Below, piece after piece: positions 54,128 to 64,000 of a stretch of 64,000 nucleotides of DNA. The notes beneath the pieces were generated by a model. It was given only the letters and a program-made list of their open reading frames with translations. It did no database searches and was not told the origin of the DNA. The position numbers and the translations under genes are program-made. Position 1 is the stretch's first letter; each line of letters begins with the position of its first letter. Origin of the DNA: Prostheceraeus crozeri (lineage: Eukaryota; Platyhelminthes; Polycladida; Euryleptidae); assembly GCA_907163375.1 (NCBI GenBank), contig CAJQUW010009039.1, forward strand, positions 682,001 through 746,000. The letters are read 5' to 3'.

Positions 54128-54195
54128 GCGAAGCTAGAGAAGTTTAATTTTCTTCTTCTTCTTTAAAAATAAAAATAAAATTTTTTTATTAAAAA

Positions 54196-54963
54196 ATGAG
54201 TGAAGTACCTCCATTAAATAAAAAAAAACTCAAATTTAATCATCATCCAAATTTATCTAATAAAGTTTTGTCAGTTATTTGCGGAAGATCAGGTTGTGGA
54301 AAAACATATCTATTATTTAAAATTTTAACGACTCCAAATTTTTTGGATTATAATAATCTTATAATTTATACAACAACAGCAGAACAACCCGTCTATCAAT
54401 TTTTAAAATATGGATTTGAAAATAATCTTAAAAAAACAGCAATTGCTTCATTATTCAAAGAATATGAAAAATCTGAAGATGAAGAAGAAATAAGTTCGTG
54501 GTGTGAAGAAGCAGCAAAAAATAATCTGTTAGTTGAAACCAATAAAAATAAGCATATAAAGATACAATTAATAGATGATAGTGGTAATATGCAAGATCCT
54601 AGTAAACTAGATAAAACAATGAAACATTGTGTAATTTTTGATGATTGTGTTAATGATAGATATCAGTCAGTTCAGAGAAATTATTTCACACGAGGTAGAC
54701 ATAATAACTGTAGTGTTTTTTATTTAACACAAAGTATGTATTCATTAGACGGAAGTGTTATTAGAAAGAATGCAAATATATTTATACTATTTGAAATAAA
54801 TGCAAGAAACTTAAGTGATTTGTTAAGAGATTTATGTGTAAGAAATAAAGATGAATTTAAACAATCGTGTAACAATGCTTGGTCAAAAGATTATGGCTTC
54901 ATTACAATTAATATTGATAAAAAAAATCATGAAAGAGTCATCGAAGATTTGTTTACCGAGTGA
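54196..54963 (+). CDS. E2 packaging ATPase, left arm
   Basis: 255 residues, ATG at 54196, whole. Walker A is ICGRSGCGKTYLLF at about residue 30 and Walker B is HCVIFDDCVND at about residue 145. VFYLTQSMYSLD is the sensor region. This is an A32/FtsK-like ATPase used to package DNA in Polintons and related viruses. It converges with the polymerase gene, with about 80 AT-rich bases between stops. Confidence 0.88.
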   Translation: MSEVPPLNKKKLKFNHHPNLSNKVLSVICGRSGCGKTYLLFKILTTPNFLDYNNLIIYTTTAEQPVYQFLKYGFENNLKKTAIASLFKEYEKSEDEEEISSWCEEAAKNNLLVETNKNKHIKIQLIDDSGNMQDPSKLDKTMKHCVIFDDCVNDRYQSVQRNYFTRGRHNNCSVFYLTQSMYSLDGSVIRKNANIFILFEINARNLSDLLRDLCVRNKDEFKQSCNNAWSKDYGFITINIDKKNHERVIEDLFTE

Positions 54964-56889
54964 TAAAAAATATACAAATATAGTGTTATAATATTTTTTT
55001 TATTTTATATATATATCAAATTTATCTATCTTAGAAATTAGAAAATTAAAAAGGTTCAGTAGTTATTCCATCAGGTAAAATTTTTCTTTTATCATCAAAT
55101 GGATCTAATGCTAATTTATGTTCCTCTTTTAAATACATGTTATGTTTCTTTGAATTAAGTCTATAATTACATGCTGTTTTTATTTCATTATTAAATAATA
55201 CATTTTTATAATCTTGAAATGTTATTTGATTAGCCACTGATCCCTTTGAAATTCCTTTTAATGTTTTATGTGTTTTAATATTATTAGTTGTATCATAACA
55301 GTAACATTTAGATTTTAAAAATATAGCTTCTGTTATGAAATCTTCATTTCCTTCTAATTCATCTTTTACTTTACATAAATCAGAAGGATGAATGATATCT
55401 TTTATTTTATTAATTTCTTCATCAAGTGTAGAATTATACGGTATTGTTAATTCTAAGAAAACAGAATCGGTATCTGTAAAGTGTAATTTATAGTTTTTGC
55501 CATAAGCAGGTGCTAAATAATCATATATAAATCTATACATAAATAGTTTAGCTAATTCTAATATAGTGAAACCAATAAAATTAAACTTATCATGTTTTAC
55601 GCTAATTCGACGTAAATGTACAGCACATAGTTCATCACTAAATCTAGTAGTTCTTTTATATGTAGGTTTCCTTGTTAAATTTTGAAACCTATCTTTATCA
55701 TAAACTATTTCAATATTTTGTCTATTACGCACATTTTCTAAAGTCTTACCATAAAATGCATTATTCATTAATTTGAAGAACACGTTTCCAAAATCATCTT
55801 TATTTCTTTTAGCTATTTTACGTTTTTCAATATTGAACTCTATATAATTTTTTAACCACCTAAATTTTTGATAAAATAGTTTTCGATGTATTTTGGTGAG
55901 AATCATTCCATGATCTAAATACCAATCTAGCATTCTTCCTTCAACAACATACTTTCCTTTATTGCTTTGTGTTAACATAAGTTTTTTTGTTGGTCTGTAT
56001 TTCTTAGGAATTAAAGATTTTTGATAATCTGAAAAATCTTCTATATTAGGAATTTTGTTTTCGGGACAGAAAGGAAAATATTTTGTTTTATCTTTTATTT
56101 CATCAGGGTATACTAAATCAACTTCATATATATAACCATGATTATAATTTCCATCATATGTTTTTTGATAATCTAGAACGGGCGAAGCCCTAGTAGACAT
56201 CTCTGATGTCGTACGAATATTACACCATGACATTTCACCTGTTGGTAATTCTTGTATCATGCAAGAAGAATATAAGCTATTAAAATCATAATATAACAAA
56301 TAGTTTTCTCTCATGAATTCATCAATTGCATTTTCACGTTCTACTCCTTCTCGTTTCGTTCGAAAAATTTCTAATATTTTTTCTTTTTCTTCTGGAGATA
56401 AAGGTTTCATTATTCCATAATCATCAGGATTTACTTTCTTATTATAACATTTAACATATCTATTACCTAAAACTGATGAAACTCCACCTCTAATTCCAGA
56501 TTCAAAAAATAATAATTTATCATATGTATTTTCTTTATAATGTTTAAGTTTAACGGACTTTGTCCTAGAGCCATCGGCTTGAACATTTGTATGTTTTAAT
56601 CCTGCTAACCATGTTAAACCTGGTGTAGAATAACAATAACATGGATCTATTCCGTAATATTCTAAACACATATCACGAAAGTTTTCAAAAAGATCAGCTA
56701 GTATTAATACATCTATCTGTAGATATTTCATTGTATAATCATACATTGTTTTACAATTTAACTCTCTCCAATTTTTTTCAGCTTCTGCATAGTCTTCGTC
56801 AGATAATTGTGATTGTTTTAATGTTGATTTAAATTTATTTATTGGAGGAAGTTGTTTTTCTTCCATAATTTTATTCACAGAATTAAAAT

Positions 56890-56945
56890 CAGTCTTCGAC
56901 TGTGAACCACAGGTTTTTATCTCCAGTTATATCAGTCTTCGACTG
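56890..56945. repeat. 43-bp repeat with CAGTC-TTC-GACTG hairpins
   Basis: CAGTCTTCGACTG occurs at 56890-56902 and 56933-56945, each followed by TGARCCRCAGG. It is a tandem unit of about 43 bp, mirrored in the right arm at about 59973-60028. It belongs to the same hairpin class as the GGGCTTCGCCC elements. Confidence 0.85.
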
Positions 56946-57721
56946 TGAGCCGCAGGCTATATACTCATACGGAAATATTCCTTTTAAAGGTTTTAAATTA
57001 TATTTATTTAATATTTTACATTGTTCAGATTTCAAAGTTTTTCCCATAACATCTAATGAATAAGGAGTAAAAAATCTAAATGCATCTAAAATTCTAATGC
57101 AACCTAATTGCATTGAAAAATATTCTTCTTCTGTTTTACATAGTACATTTATTTGTTGTTGTTGTAATTTTTCAGATGAAAATAAATCTTTCATTACTAG
57201 ATGGAAATCATATTTAGAACCATTATAGAAATATAGAGGAACAAAGTTATATTTAAATTTATTAGCATTAAGATTACAAGAATTATGTGCTGCACCTCTA
57301 TATAATCCATTTAGATGATCATGATCTTTACCTTATCAAGATATCTACCTTTGCCATTTTTATAATTTTTTGTAAATTCTTTTCCACAGTAATAACATTT
57401 TGTTTCATTAATAAAATTTAATTTTTCTTTTTCTGTTAATGGCATCATCGGTATATTTGTTTCAAGCAATTGTGAAAAATAATTTTGTAATTCTTCTACT
57501 TTCTTTGTAAACATTTCTGAACTATCTTCACCATAGTATTGAAAATATTCTGATTTAAATAATTCAGGATAATTTGAATGAATGTACATTCCCCAACATA
57601 ATGGTTTTTGTTCAAATAAATATTTTTCTTTACTTTGTTCAGATGTACTTTTTTCATAATTACAAACCGAAGGTTCTAGGGCTTGGCCCGTACCATTTTT
57701 AGAATTATAATTTTCAGAATC

Positions 57722-57732
57722 GGGCGAAGCCC
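57722..57732. repeat. GGGC-TTC-GCCC hairpin mini-repeat inside polB (one of several)
   Basis: GGGCGAAGCCC here; sister sites are 53158-53168, 56180-56190, 57679-57689 (GGGCTTGGCCC) and the related GGACTTTGTCC at 56555-56565. The usual flank is CTA/CCA on one side and G on the other. In the polymerase they are translated as SRASP, TRASP or GQALEP. Confidence 0.85.
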
Positions 57733-58453
57733 TGGAACTTTCCGTTCGATTTTGTGTCATATTAACATTATATGCTTCGAAATCACAATAAATAGTAAAG
57801 GGTACTTTATTTTTAAAATACCATTTATTATATTCTAAATAATGATCTTTTGGAAATGTGTTTCTGACTGCTTCATTTTGTTGGCAATTCTCCAAATGTC
57901 TATTCATTTCTTCTTTAGTTCTAAAGCTCGTCATACATTGGAGACAAGGAAAATTGGCATTATCTGAAGTTTTTGTAAATATAGAAACATCTTTACACAA
58001 TATAAAATGACCCTGATAATATAATATATTCGCTTGTGCTGGCTGTTTTGTCTGTTCTAGTTTTTCAAATTTATCTTTATATATTTCATGTGTTTCATCA
58101 ATTTCTTTTGTAAGATTAAATGTATTTCGATGAAAATTTTGATTTAATATTTGTAACTGATAACTATATTCTTTATCATATTGTTCTTTATATTGTTGTA
58201 GACATTTTTTTAAAGATTCATTTATTTTTTGATTGGTTTCATTTTCTTCATTATTTAATTCTTTATTGTCTTCATTTAATTTTTGAATCGTTTCTATCTT
58301 ATTTTGATATTTATGGCCATATTCTTGTACTAATATTTTTGTTTGTTGTTGATAATCTGTTTTACATTTTTGTAAAATTTCATTTAAATTTTGTAATTTT
58401 TGTTGATATTCTAAAGATAAAGATAAATAATCGGTATCATAATCATAATTATA

Positions 58454-58464
58454 AAGGACGTAAT
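58454..58464. other. Palindrome centre of E2
   Basis: Eleven bases, AAGGACGTAAT, separate perfect inverted arms. TATAATTATGATTATG begins the right arm at 58465 and is its own partner on the left. The polymerase coding regions of the two arms point away from this point. Confidence 0.95.
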
Positions 58465-61400
58465 TATAATTATGATTATGATACCGATTATTTATCTTTA
58501 TCTTTAGAATATCAACAAAAATTACAAAATTTAAATGAAATTTTACAAAAATGTAAAACAGATTATCAACAACAAACAAAAATATTAGTACAAGAATATG
58601 GCCATAAATATCAAAATAAGATAGAAACGATTCAAAAATTAAATGAAGACAATAAAGAATTAAATAATGAAGAAAATGAAACCAATTAAAAAATAAATGA
58701 ATCTTTAAAAAAATGTCTACAACAATATAAAGAACAATATGATAAAGAATATAGTTATCAGTTACAAATATTAAATCAAAATTTTCATCGAAATACATTT
58801 AATCTTACAAAAGAAATTGATGAAACACATGAAATATATAAAGATAAATTTGAAAAACTAGAACAGACAAAACAGCCAGCACAAGCGAATATATTATATT
58901 ATCAGGGTCATTTTATATTGTGTAAAGATGTTTCTATATTTACAAAAACTTCAGATAATGCCAATTTTCCTTGTCTCCAATGTATGACGAGCTTTAGAAC
59001 TAAAGAAGAAATGAATAGACATTTGGAGAATTGCCAACAAAATGAAGCAGTCAGAAACACATTTCCAAAAGATCATTATTTAGAATATAATAAATGGTAT
59101 TTTAAAAATAAAGTACCCTTTACTATTTATTGTGATTTCGAAGCATATAATGTTAATATGACACAAAATCTAACGGAAAGTTCCAGGGCTTCGCCCGATT
59201 CTGAAAATTATAATTCTAAAAATGGTACGGGCCAAGCCCTAGAACCTTCGGTTTGTAATTATGAAAAAAGTGCATCTGAACAAAGTAAAGAAAAATATTT
59301 ATTTGAACAAAAACCATTATGTTGGGGAATGTACATTCATTCAAATTATCCTGAATTATTTAAATCAGAATATTTTCAATACTATGGTGAAGATAGTTCA
59401 GAAATGTTTACAAAGAAAGTAGAAGAATTACAAAATTATTTTTCACAATTGCTTGAAACAAATATACCGATGATGCCATTAACAGAAAAAGAAAAATTAA
59501 ATTTTATTAATGAAACAAAATGTTATTACTGTGGAAAAGAATTTACAAAAAATTATAAAAATGGCAAAGGTAGATATCTTGATAAGGTAAGGATCATGAT
59601 CATCTAAATGGATTATATAGAGGTGCAGCACATAATTCTTGTAATCTTAATGCTAATAAATTTAAATATAACTTTGTTCCTCTATATTTCCATAATGGTT
59701 CTAAATATGATTTCCATCTAGTAATGAAAGATTTATTTTCATCTGAAAAATTACAACAACAACAAATAAATGTACTATGTAAAACAGAAGAAGAATATTT
59801 TTCAATGCAATTAGGTTGCATTAGAATTTTAGATGCATTTAGATTTTTTACTCCTTATTCATTAGATGTTATGGGAAAAACTTTGAAATCTGAACAATGT
59901 AAAATATTAAATAAATATAATTTAAAACCTTTAAAAGGAATATTTCCGTATGAGTATATAGCCTGCGGCTCACAGTCGAAGACTGATATAACTGGAGATA
60001 AAAACCTGTGGTTCACAGTCGAAGACTGATTTTAATTCTGTGAATAAAATTATGGAAGAAAAACAACTTCCTCCAATAAATAAATTTAAATCAACATTAA
60101 AACAATCACAATTATCTGACGAAGACTATGCAGAAGCTGAAAAAAATTGGAGAGAGTTAAATTGTAAAACAATGTATGATTATACAATGAAATATCTACA
60201 GATAGATGTATTAATACTAGCTGATCTTTTTGAAAACTTTCGTGATATGTGTTTAGAATATTACGGAATAGATCCATGTTATTGTTATTCTACACCAGGT
60301 TTAACATGGTTAGCAGGATTAAAACATACAAATGTTCAAGCCGATGGCTCTAGGACAAAGTCCGTTAAACTTAAACATTATAAAGAAAATACATATGATA
60401 AATTATTATTTTTTGAATCTGGAATTAGAGGTGGAGTTTCATCAGTTTTAGGTAATAGATATGTTAAATGTTATAATAAGAAAGTAAATCCTGATGATTA
60501 TGGAATAATGAAACCTTTATCTCCAGAAGAAAAAGAAAAAATATTAGAAATTTTCCGAACGAAACGAGAAGGAGTAGAACGTGAAAATGCAATTGATGAA
60601 TTCATGAGAGAAAACTATTTGTTATATTATGATTTTAATAGCTTATATTCTTCTTGCATGATACAAGAATTACCAACAGGTGAAATGTCATGGTGTAATA
60701 TTCGTACGACATCAGAGATGTCTACTAGGGCTTCGCCCGTTCTAGATTATCAAAAAACATATGATGGAAATTATAATCATGGTTATATATATGAAGTTGA
60801 TTTAGTATACCCTGATGAAATAAAAGATAAAACAAAATATTTTCCTTTCTGTCCCGAAAACAAAATTCCTAATATAGAAGATTTTTCAGATTATCAAAAA
60901 TCTTTAATTCCTAAGAAATACAGACCAACAAAAAAACTTATGTTAACACAAAGCAATAAAGGAAAGTATGTTGTTGAAGGAAGAATGCTAGATTGGTATT
61001 TAGATCATGGAATGATTCTCACCAAAATACATCGAAAACTATTTTATCAAAAATTTAGGTGGTTAAAAAATTATATAGAGTTCAATATTGAAAAACGTGA
61101 AATAGCTAAAAGAAATAAAGATGATTTTGGAAACGTGTTCTTCAAATTAATGAATAATGCATTTTATGGTAAGACTTTAGAAAATGTGCGTAATAGACAA
61201 AATATTGAAATAGTTTATGATAAAGATAGGTTTCAAAATTTAACAAGGAAACCTACATATAAAAGAACTACTAGATTTAGTGATGAACTATGTGCTGTAC
61301 ATTTACGTCGAATTAGCGTAAAACATGATAAGTTTAATTTTATTGGTTTCACTATATTAGAATTAGCTAAACTATTTATGTATAGATTTATATATGATTA

Positions 61401-61872
61401 TTTAGCACCTGCTTATGGCAAAAACTATAAATTACACTTTACAGATACCGATTCTGTTTTCTTAGAATTAACAATACCGTATAATTCTACACTTGATGAA
61501 GAAATTAATAAAATAAAAGATATCATTCATCCTTCTGATTTATGTAAAGTAAAAGATGAATTAGAAGGAAATGAAGATTTCATAACAGAAGCTATATTTT
61601 TAAAATCTAAATGTTACTGTTATGATACAACTAATAATATTAAAACACATAAAACATTAAAAGGAATTTCAAAGGCATCAGTGGCTAATCAAATAACATT
61701 TCAAGATTATAAAAATGTATTATTTAATAATGAAATAAAAACAGCATGTAATTATAGACTTAATTCAAAGAAACATAACATGTATTTAAAAGATGAACAT
61801 AAATTAGCATTAGATCCATTTGATGATAAAAGAAAAATTTTACCTGATGGAATAACTACTGAACCTTTTTAA
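58465..61872 (+). pseudogene. polB: E2 protein-primed DNA polymerase B, right arm
   Basis: Mirror copy of 55046-58453 with the same motifs (YCDFEAYN, YYDFNSLYSSCM, FTDTDSVFLEL) and the same hairpin insertions. It differs from the left copy at scattered amino acids. It is a fossil with a few breaks. Together the two genes are divergently oriented from the centre. Confidence 0.85.
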
Positions 61873-61955
61873 TTTTCTAATTTCTAAGATAGATAAATTT
61901 GATATATATATAAAATAAAAAAAATATTATAACACTATATTTGTATATTTTTTTA

Positions 61956-62723
61956 TCACTCGGTAAACAAATCTTCGATGACTCTTTCATGATTTTTTTT
62001 ATCAATATTAATTGTAATAAAGCCATAATCTTTTGACCAAGCATTGTTACACGATTGTTTGAATTCATCTTTATTTCTTACACATAAATCTCTTAACAAA
62101 TCACTTAAGTTTCTTGCATTTATTTCAAATAGTATAAATATATTTGCATTCTTTCTAATAACACTTCCGTCTAATGAATACATACTTTGTGTTAAATAAA
62201 AAACACTACAGTTATTATGTCTACCTCTTGTGAAATAATTTCTCTGAACTGACTGATTTCTATCATTAACACAATCATCAAAAATTACACAATGTTTCAT
62301 TGTTTTATCTAGTTTACTAGGATCTTGCATATTACCACTATCATCTATTAATTGTATCTTTATATGCTTATTTTTATTGGTTTCAACTAACAGATTATTT
62401 TTTGCTGCTTCTTCACACCACGAACTTATTTCTTCTTCATCTTCAGATTTTTCATATTCTTTGAATAATGAAGCAATTGCTGTTTTTTTAAGATTATTTT
62501 CAAATCCATATTTTAAAAATTGATAGACGGGTTGTTCTGCTGTTGTTGTATAAATTATAAGATTATTATAATCCAAAAAATTTGGAGTCGTTAAAATTTT
62601 AAATAATAGATATGTTTTTCCACAACCTGATCTTCCGCAAATAACTGACAAAACTTTATTAGATAAATTTGGATGATGATTAAATTTGAGTTTTTTTTTA
62701 TTTAATGGAGGTACTTCACTCAT
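61956..62723 (-). CDS. E2 packaging ATPase, right arm
   Basis: 255 residues. It is a mirror copy of 54196-54963 with the same Walker A (GRSGCGKTYL) and Walker B (HCVIFDDCVND), nearly identical throughout and whole. Its mirror coordinate is shifted by one base, showing that small indels separate the arms. Confidence 0.88.
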   Translation of the reverse strand: MSEVPPLNKKKLKFNHHPNLSNKVLSVICGRSGCGKTYLLFKILTTPNFLDYNNLIIYTTTAEQPVYQFLKYGFENNLKKTAIASLFKEYEKSEDEEEISSWCEEAAKNNLLVETNKNKHIKIQLIDDSGNMQDPSKLDKTMKHCVIFDDCVNDRNQSVQRNYFTRGRHNNCSVFYLTQSMYSLDGSVIRKNANIFILFEINARNLSDLLRDLCVRNKDEFKQSCNNAWSKDYGFITINIDKKNHERVIEDLFTE

Positions 62724-62819
62724 TTTTTAATAAAAAAATTTTATTTTTATTTTTAAAGAAGAAGAAGAAAATTAAACTTCTCTAGCTTCGCGTGGGAGTT
62801 TATACCTCTCGAACGGGAG

Positions 62820-63608
62820 TTTATACCTCCCGAACCAAAAGATCTATCATAATCTCTTCACCTCCAAAATTTATTTCTTGTCCTTTCTCGTCAGTGATTC
62901 TAATGCCAATGTTGTTAATAGTTTTCTTGTAATAGGAAAATATATTAATGTTTGTGGAATTACATTTAATCTATAACCAATGGGTACAGTAAAAGCTGGA
63001 AAACTGAATATTAAATTTGACAATTTACCATTTATATATCCTCCTTCAATAATGTCACAATGTACAACAATTGAATTTATTTCAGTTATTTTTGGAATCT
63101 TCTCACCTAAATGATAACCTTGACTATAGGTTTGTTTATTAAATCCTAATAGCTTTGACAATGATCTATCATGATTAAAATCAACTTGATGATTTTCGTC
63201 TAAAGTAAGAGAAAATTTATTAACTACCGGTTCAACTGCAAAATGTAATTGTTTCTTATCTTTAAATGGTATACCTTAATGTCTCTTAATTTCATTTGAT
63301 ATTGATTCAACTTCGTAAGAACCAGGAAGAAAAGTTAGTACTTTCCACGTTTTGCCTTTATCAGTAGAATATCTAAATTGATCATTCACATCTTTGATAA
63401 CGTTTTGAATAGTGTTAAATGTAGAGAAACTAGTCAATGCAATTTGATAATTTTTATTCTGTTCTAAATGAAGAATGGGTTCTAAATTACAAGTGTGTGA
63501 TGAAGTAGTTGTTATAATTTTTAACGTCGTACTAAATTTTGATGAACCCAAAATCTCTGTCAAATTTTCTAAATGATTATTAATTTTGTCTAAATCTGTT
63601 GAACACAT
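62820..63608 (-). pseudogene. E2 penton-like protein, right arm, broken
   Basis: Mirror of 53310-54098, with SKLLGFNKQTY, IVVHCDIIEGGY and VPIGYRLNVIP recognisable. Unlike its partner this copy is broken in about two places, so the arms have decayed independently or carry sequencing errors. Confidence 0.75.
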
Positions 63609-63626
63609 TTTTTAGTTAAAATTTTG

Positions 63627-63722
63627 AATAAATATTATAGATAAAATCGTAGATAAAAATCATAGATAAAAATCATGAATAAAAATCATAGATAAAAATT
63701 AGAAACAACATATTTCAGCTAC
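63627..63722. repeat. Tandem TCATAGATAAAAA-like array, right arm
   Basis: Mirror copy of the array at 53196-53291. Confidence 0.85.
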
Positions 63723-63759
63723 GGGCGAAGCCCTAGAACATTCGGTTCGTTACACTTTT

Positions 63760-64000
63760 ATAATCCTCTTCATTTAGAATCTTCTTTTCTAACAGTCTTT
63801 TCAATATAGCATGAATTTCATTGAAACTAGAATTATGTCCTTCTTTTATTGCAGATATTAAAATATTTAATCTATTTAGTAATTCTTGTGGATCATCTGG
63901 TAAAAATATGGTTGTTTCTGTTTTCTGTTTTTCAGATAAACCTTTTCCTACTTTAACTCCCGTTGATAATAAATTTTCTAATTGTTTATAACGTCTAAGA
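63760..64000 (-). pseudogene. E2 helical protein, right arm, cut by the window end
   Basis: Mirror of the last part of 52407-53158 (FLPDDPQELLNRLNILI segment). It continues beyond the window, as does the palindrome arm. Confidence 0.75.

Larger units (their letters stand above)
55046..58453 (-). pseudogene. polB: E2 protein-primed DNA polymerase B, left arm
   Basis: Reads leftwards from the palindrome centre. A long charged Gln/Asn-rich coiled coil (YQQKLQNLNEILQK onwards) is followed by a C2H2-like finger (FPCLQCMTSFRTKEEMNRHL), exonuclease motif YCDFEAYN, a CYYCGKEF zinc motif, LQIDVLILADLFENF, motif A YYDFNSLYSSCM, motif B NNAFYGKTLENVR and motif C FTDTDSVFLEL. GC hairpins lie within the coding region in frame. 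It is a fossil with about two breaks. Confidence 0.85.
55046..58453 (-). repeat. Part of left palindrome arm (polymerase segment)
   Basis: Reverse complement of 58465-61872, differing only at scattered bases. The arm continues outwards to at least 52918 (partner 64000). Confidence 0.95.
50385..64000. mobile_element. E2: palindromic Polinton/adintovirus-like element, fossil, runs off the window
   Basis: Very AT-rich element with protein-primed polymerase B, packaging ATPase, penton-like protein and two accessory proteins. No integrase or recognisable major capsid gene is seen in the window. Positions x and 116918-x are reverse complements over at least 52918-58453 and 58465-64000, with only scattered differences and small indels. 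The two arms each carry a few breaks, mostly in the same genes. The element is unrelated at close range to the Polinton at 10933-33535. The sharp composition change at about 50.38 kb marks its left limit; the right limit lies beyond the window. High arm identity implies a recent duplication. Confidence 0.8.

Noticed and set aside
57311-58798. A 495-codon frame with a strongly hydrophobic start crossing the palindrome centre
   Set aside because: The first about 115 codons are the antisense of the partner arm's polymerase coding DNA. The apparent membrane segments are an artefact of the palindrome; the same holds for the frame at 58120-58689.
50385-64000. E2 as a pure assembly artefact
   Set aside because: Not fully excluded. 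The arms differ at scattered bases and small indels, which argues against a simple mirrored read, but allelic or sequencing differences could give the same picture.
1-64000. tRNA, rRNA, CRISPR arrays and bacterial-type signals
   Set aside because: None were seen. The repeats present are tandem or inverted elements without spacer structure, and the context is eukaryotic.

Overview
This 64 kb window looks like a repeat- and element-rich stretch of an animal genome, probably an aquatic invertebrate. The guess rests on metazoan-type mobile elements, GT-AG introns, TATA/initiator promoters and frequent TACATGTA and AGGCCT words in the background DNA. I found no convincing host gene, tRNA, rRNA or CRISPR array. 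Almost everything recognisable is a mobile or virus-like element, several of them nested.

Layout. 1-1332 is AT-rich degenerate repeat. 1333-2290 is one arm of a long inverted repeat whose partner lies at 38797-41077. Between the arms are a broken Crypton-like tyrosine recombinase gene on the plus strand (7894-9226, with a fragment of a second copy at 38553-38745), a different Crypton-like gene on the minus strand (33884 to 9826), and several small non-autonomous transposons. The second Crypton gene is split by a 22.6 kb Polinton/Maverick (10933-33535). The Polinton has 1 kb terminal inverted repeats, AGT...ACT ends and a 6-bp target duplication, GATATT. 41991-45560 is a Ty3/Gypsy retrotransposon fossil on the minus strand. 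46098-49645 is a hAT transposon with a four-exon transposase that lacks its 3' half. From about 50.38 kb to the window end lies a second, very AT-rich virus-like element (here E2) with a protein-primed DNA polymerase, a packaging ATPase and a penton-like protein. E2 is arranged as a giant palindrome centred at 58459.

The Polinton is an old copy with some whole genes (capsid, integrase, ATPase) and some broken ones (DNA polymerase and others). Its rightward block holds a coiled-coil protein and the DNA polymerase. Its leftward block holds, in order, a DnaQ-like protein, a stand-alone relative of the polymerase N-terminal domain, a RING-like membrane protein, core-protein-like basic proteins, ATPase, integrase, major capsid and protease, with almost no space between genes. 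A divergent pair of blocks holds penton-like proteins on one side and putative transcription proteins on the other.

The most interesting points are: (1) a two-repeat TATA-binding-protein homologue in the Polinton, next to two PC4-like proteins; (2) the E2 palindrome, with polymerase genes meeting head to head; (3) short GC hairpins with 3-nt loops scattered through E2, several of them in frame inside its polymerase; (4) the Polinton-in-Crypton nesting with a clean target duplication; (5) the long inverted repeat around a tyrosine-recombinase gene, which would be unusual for Cryptons.
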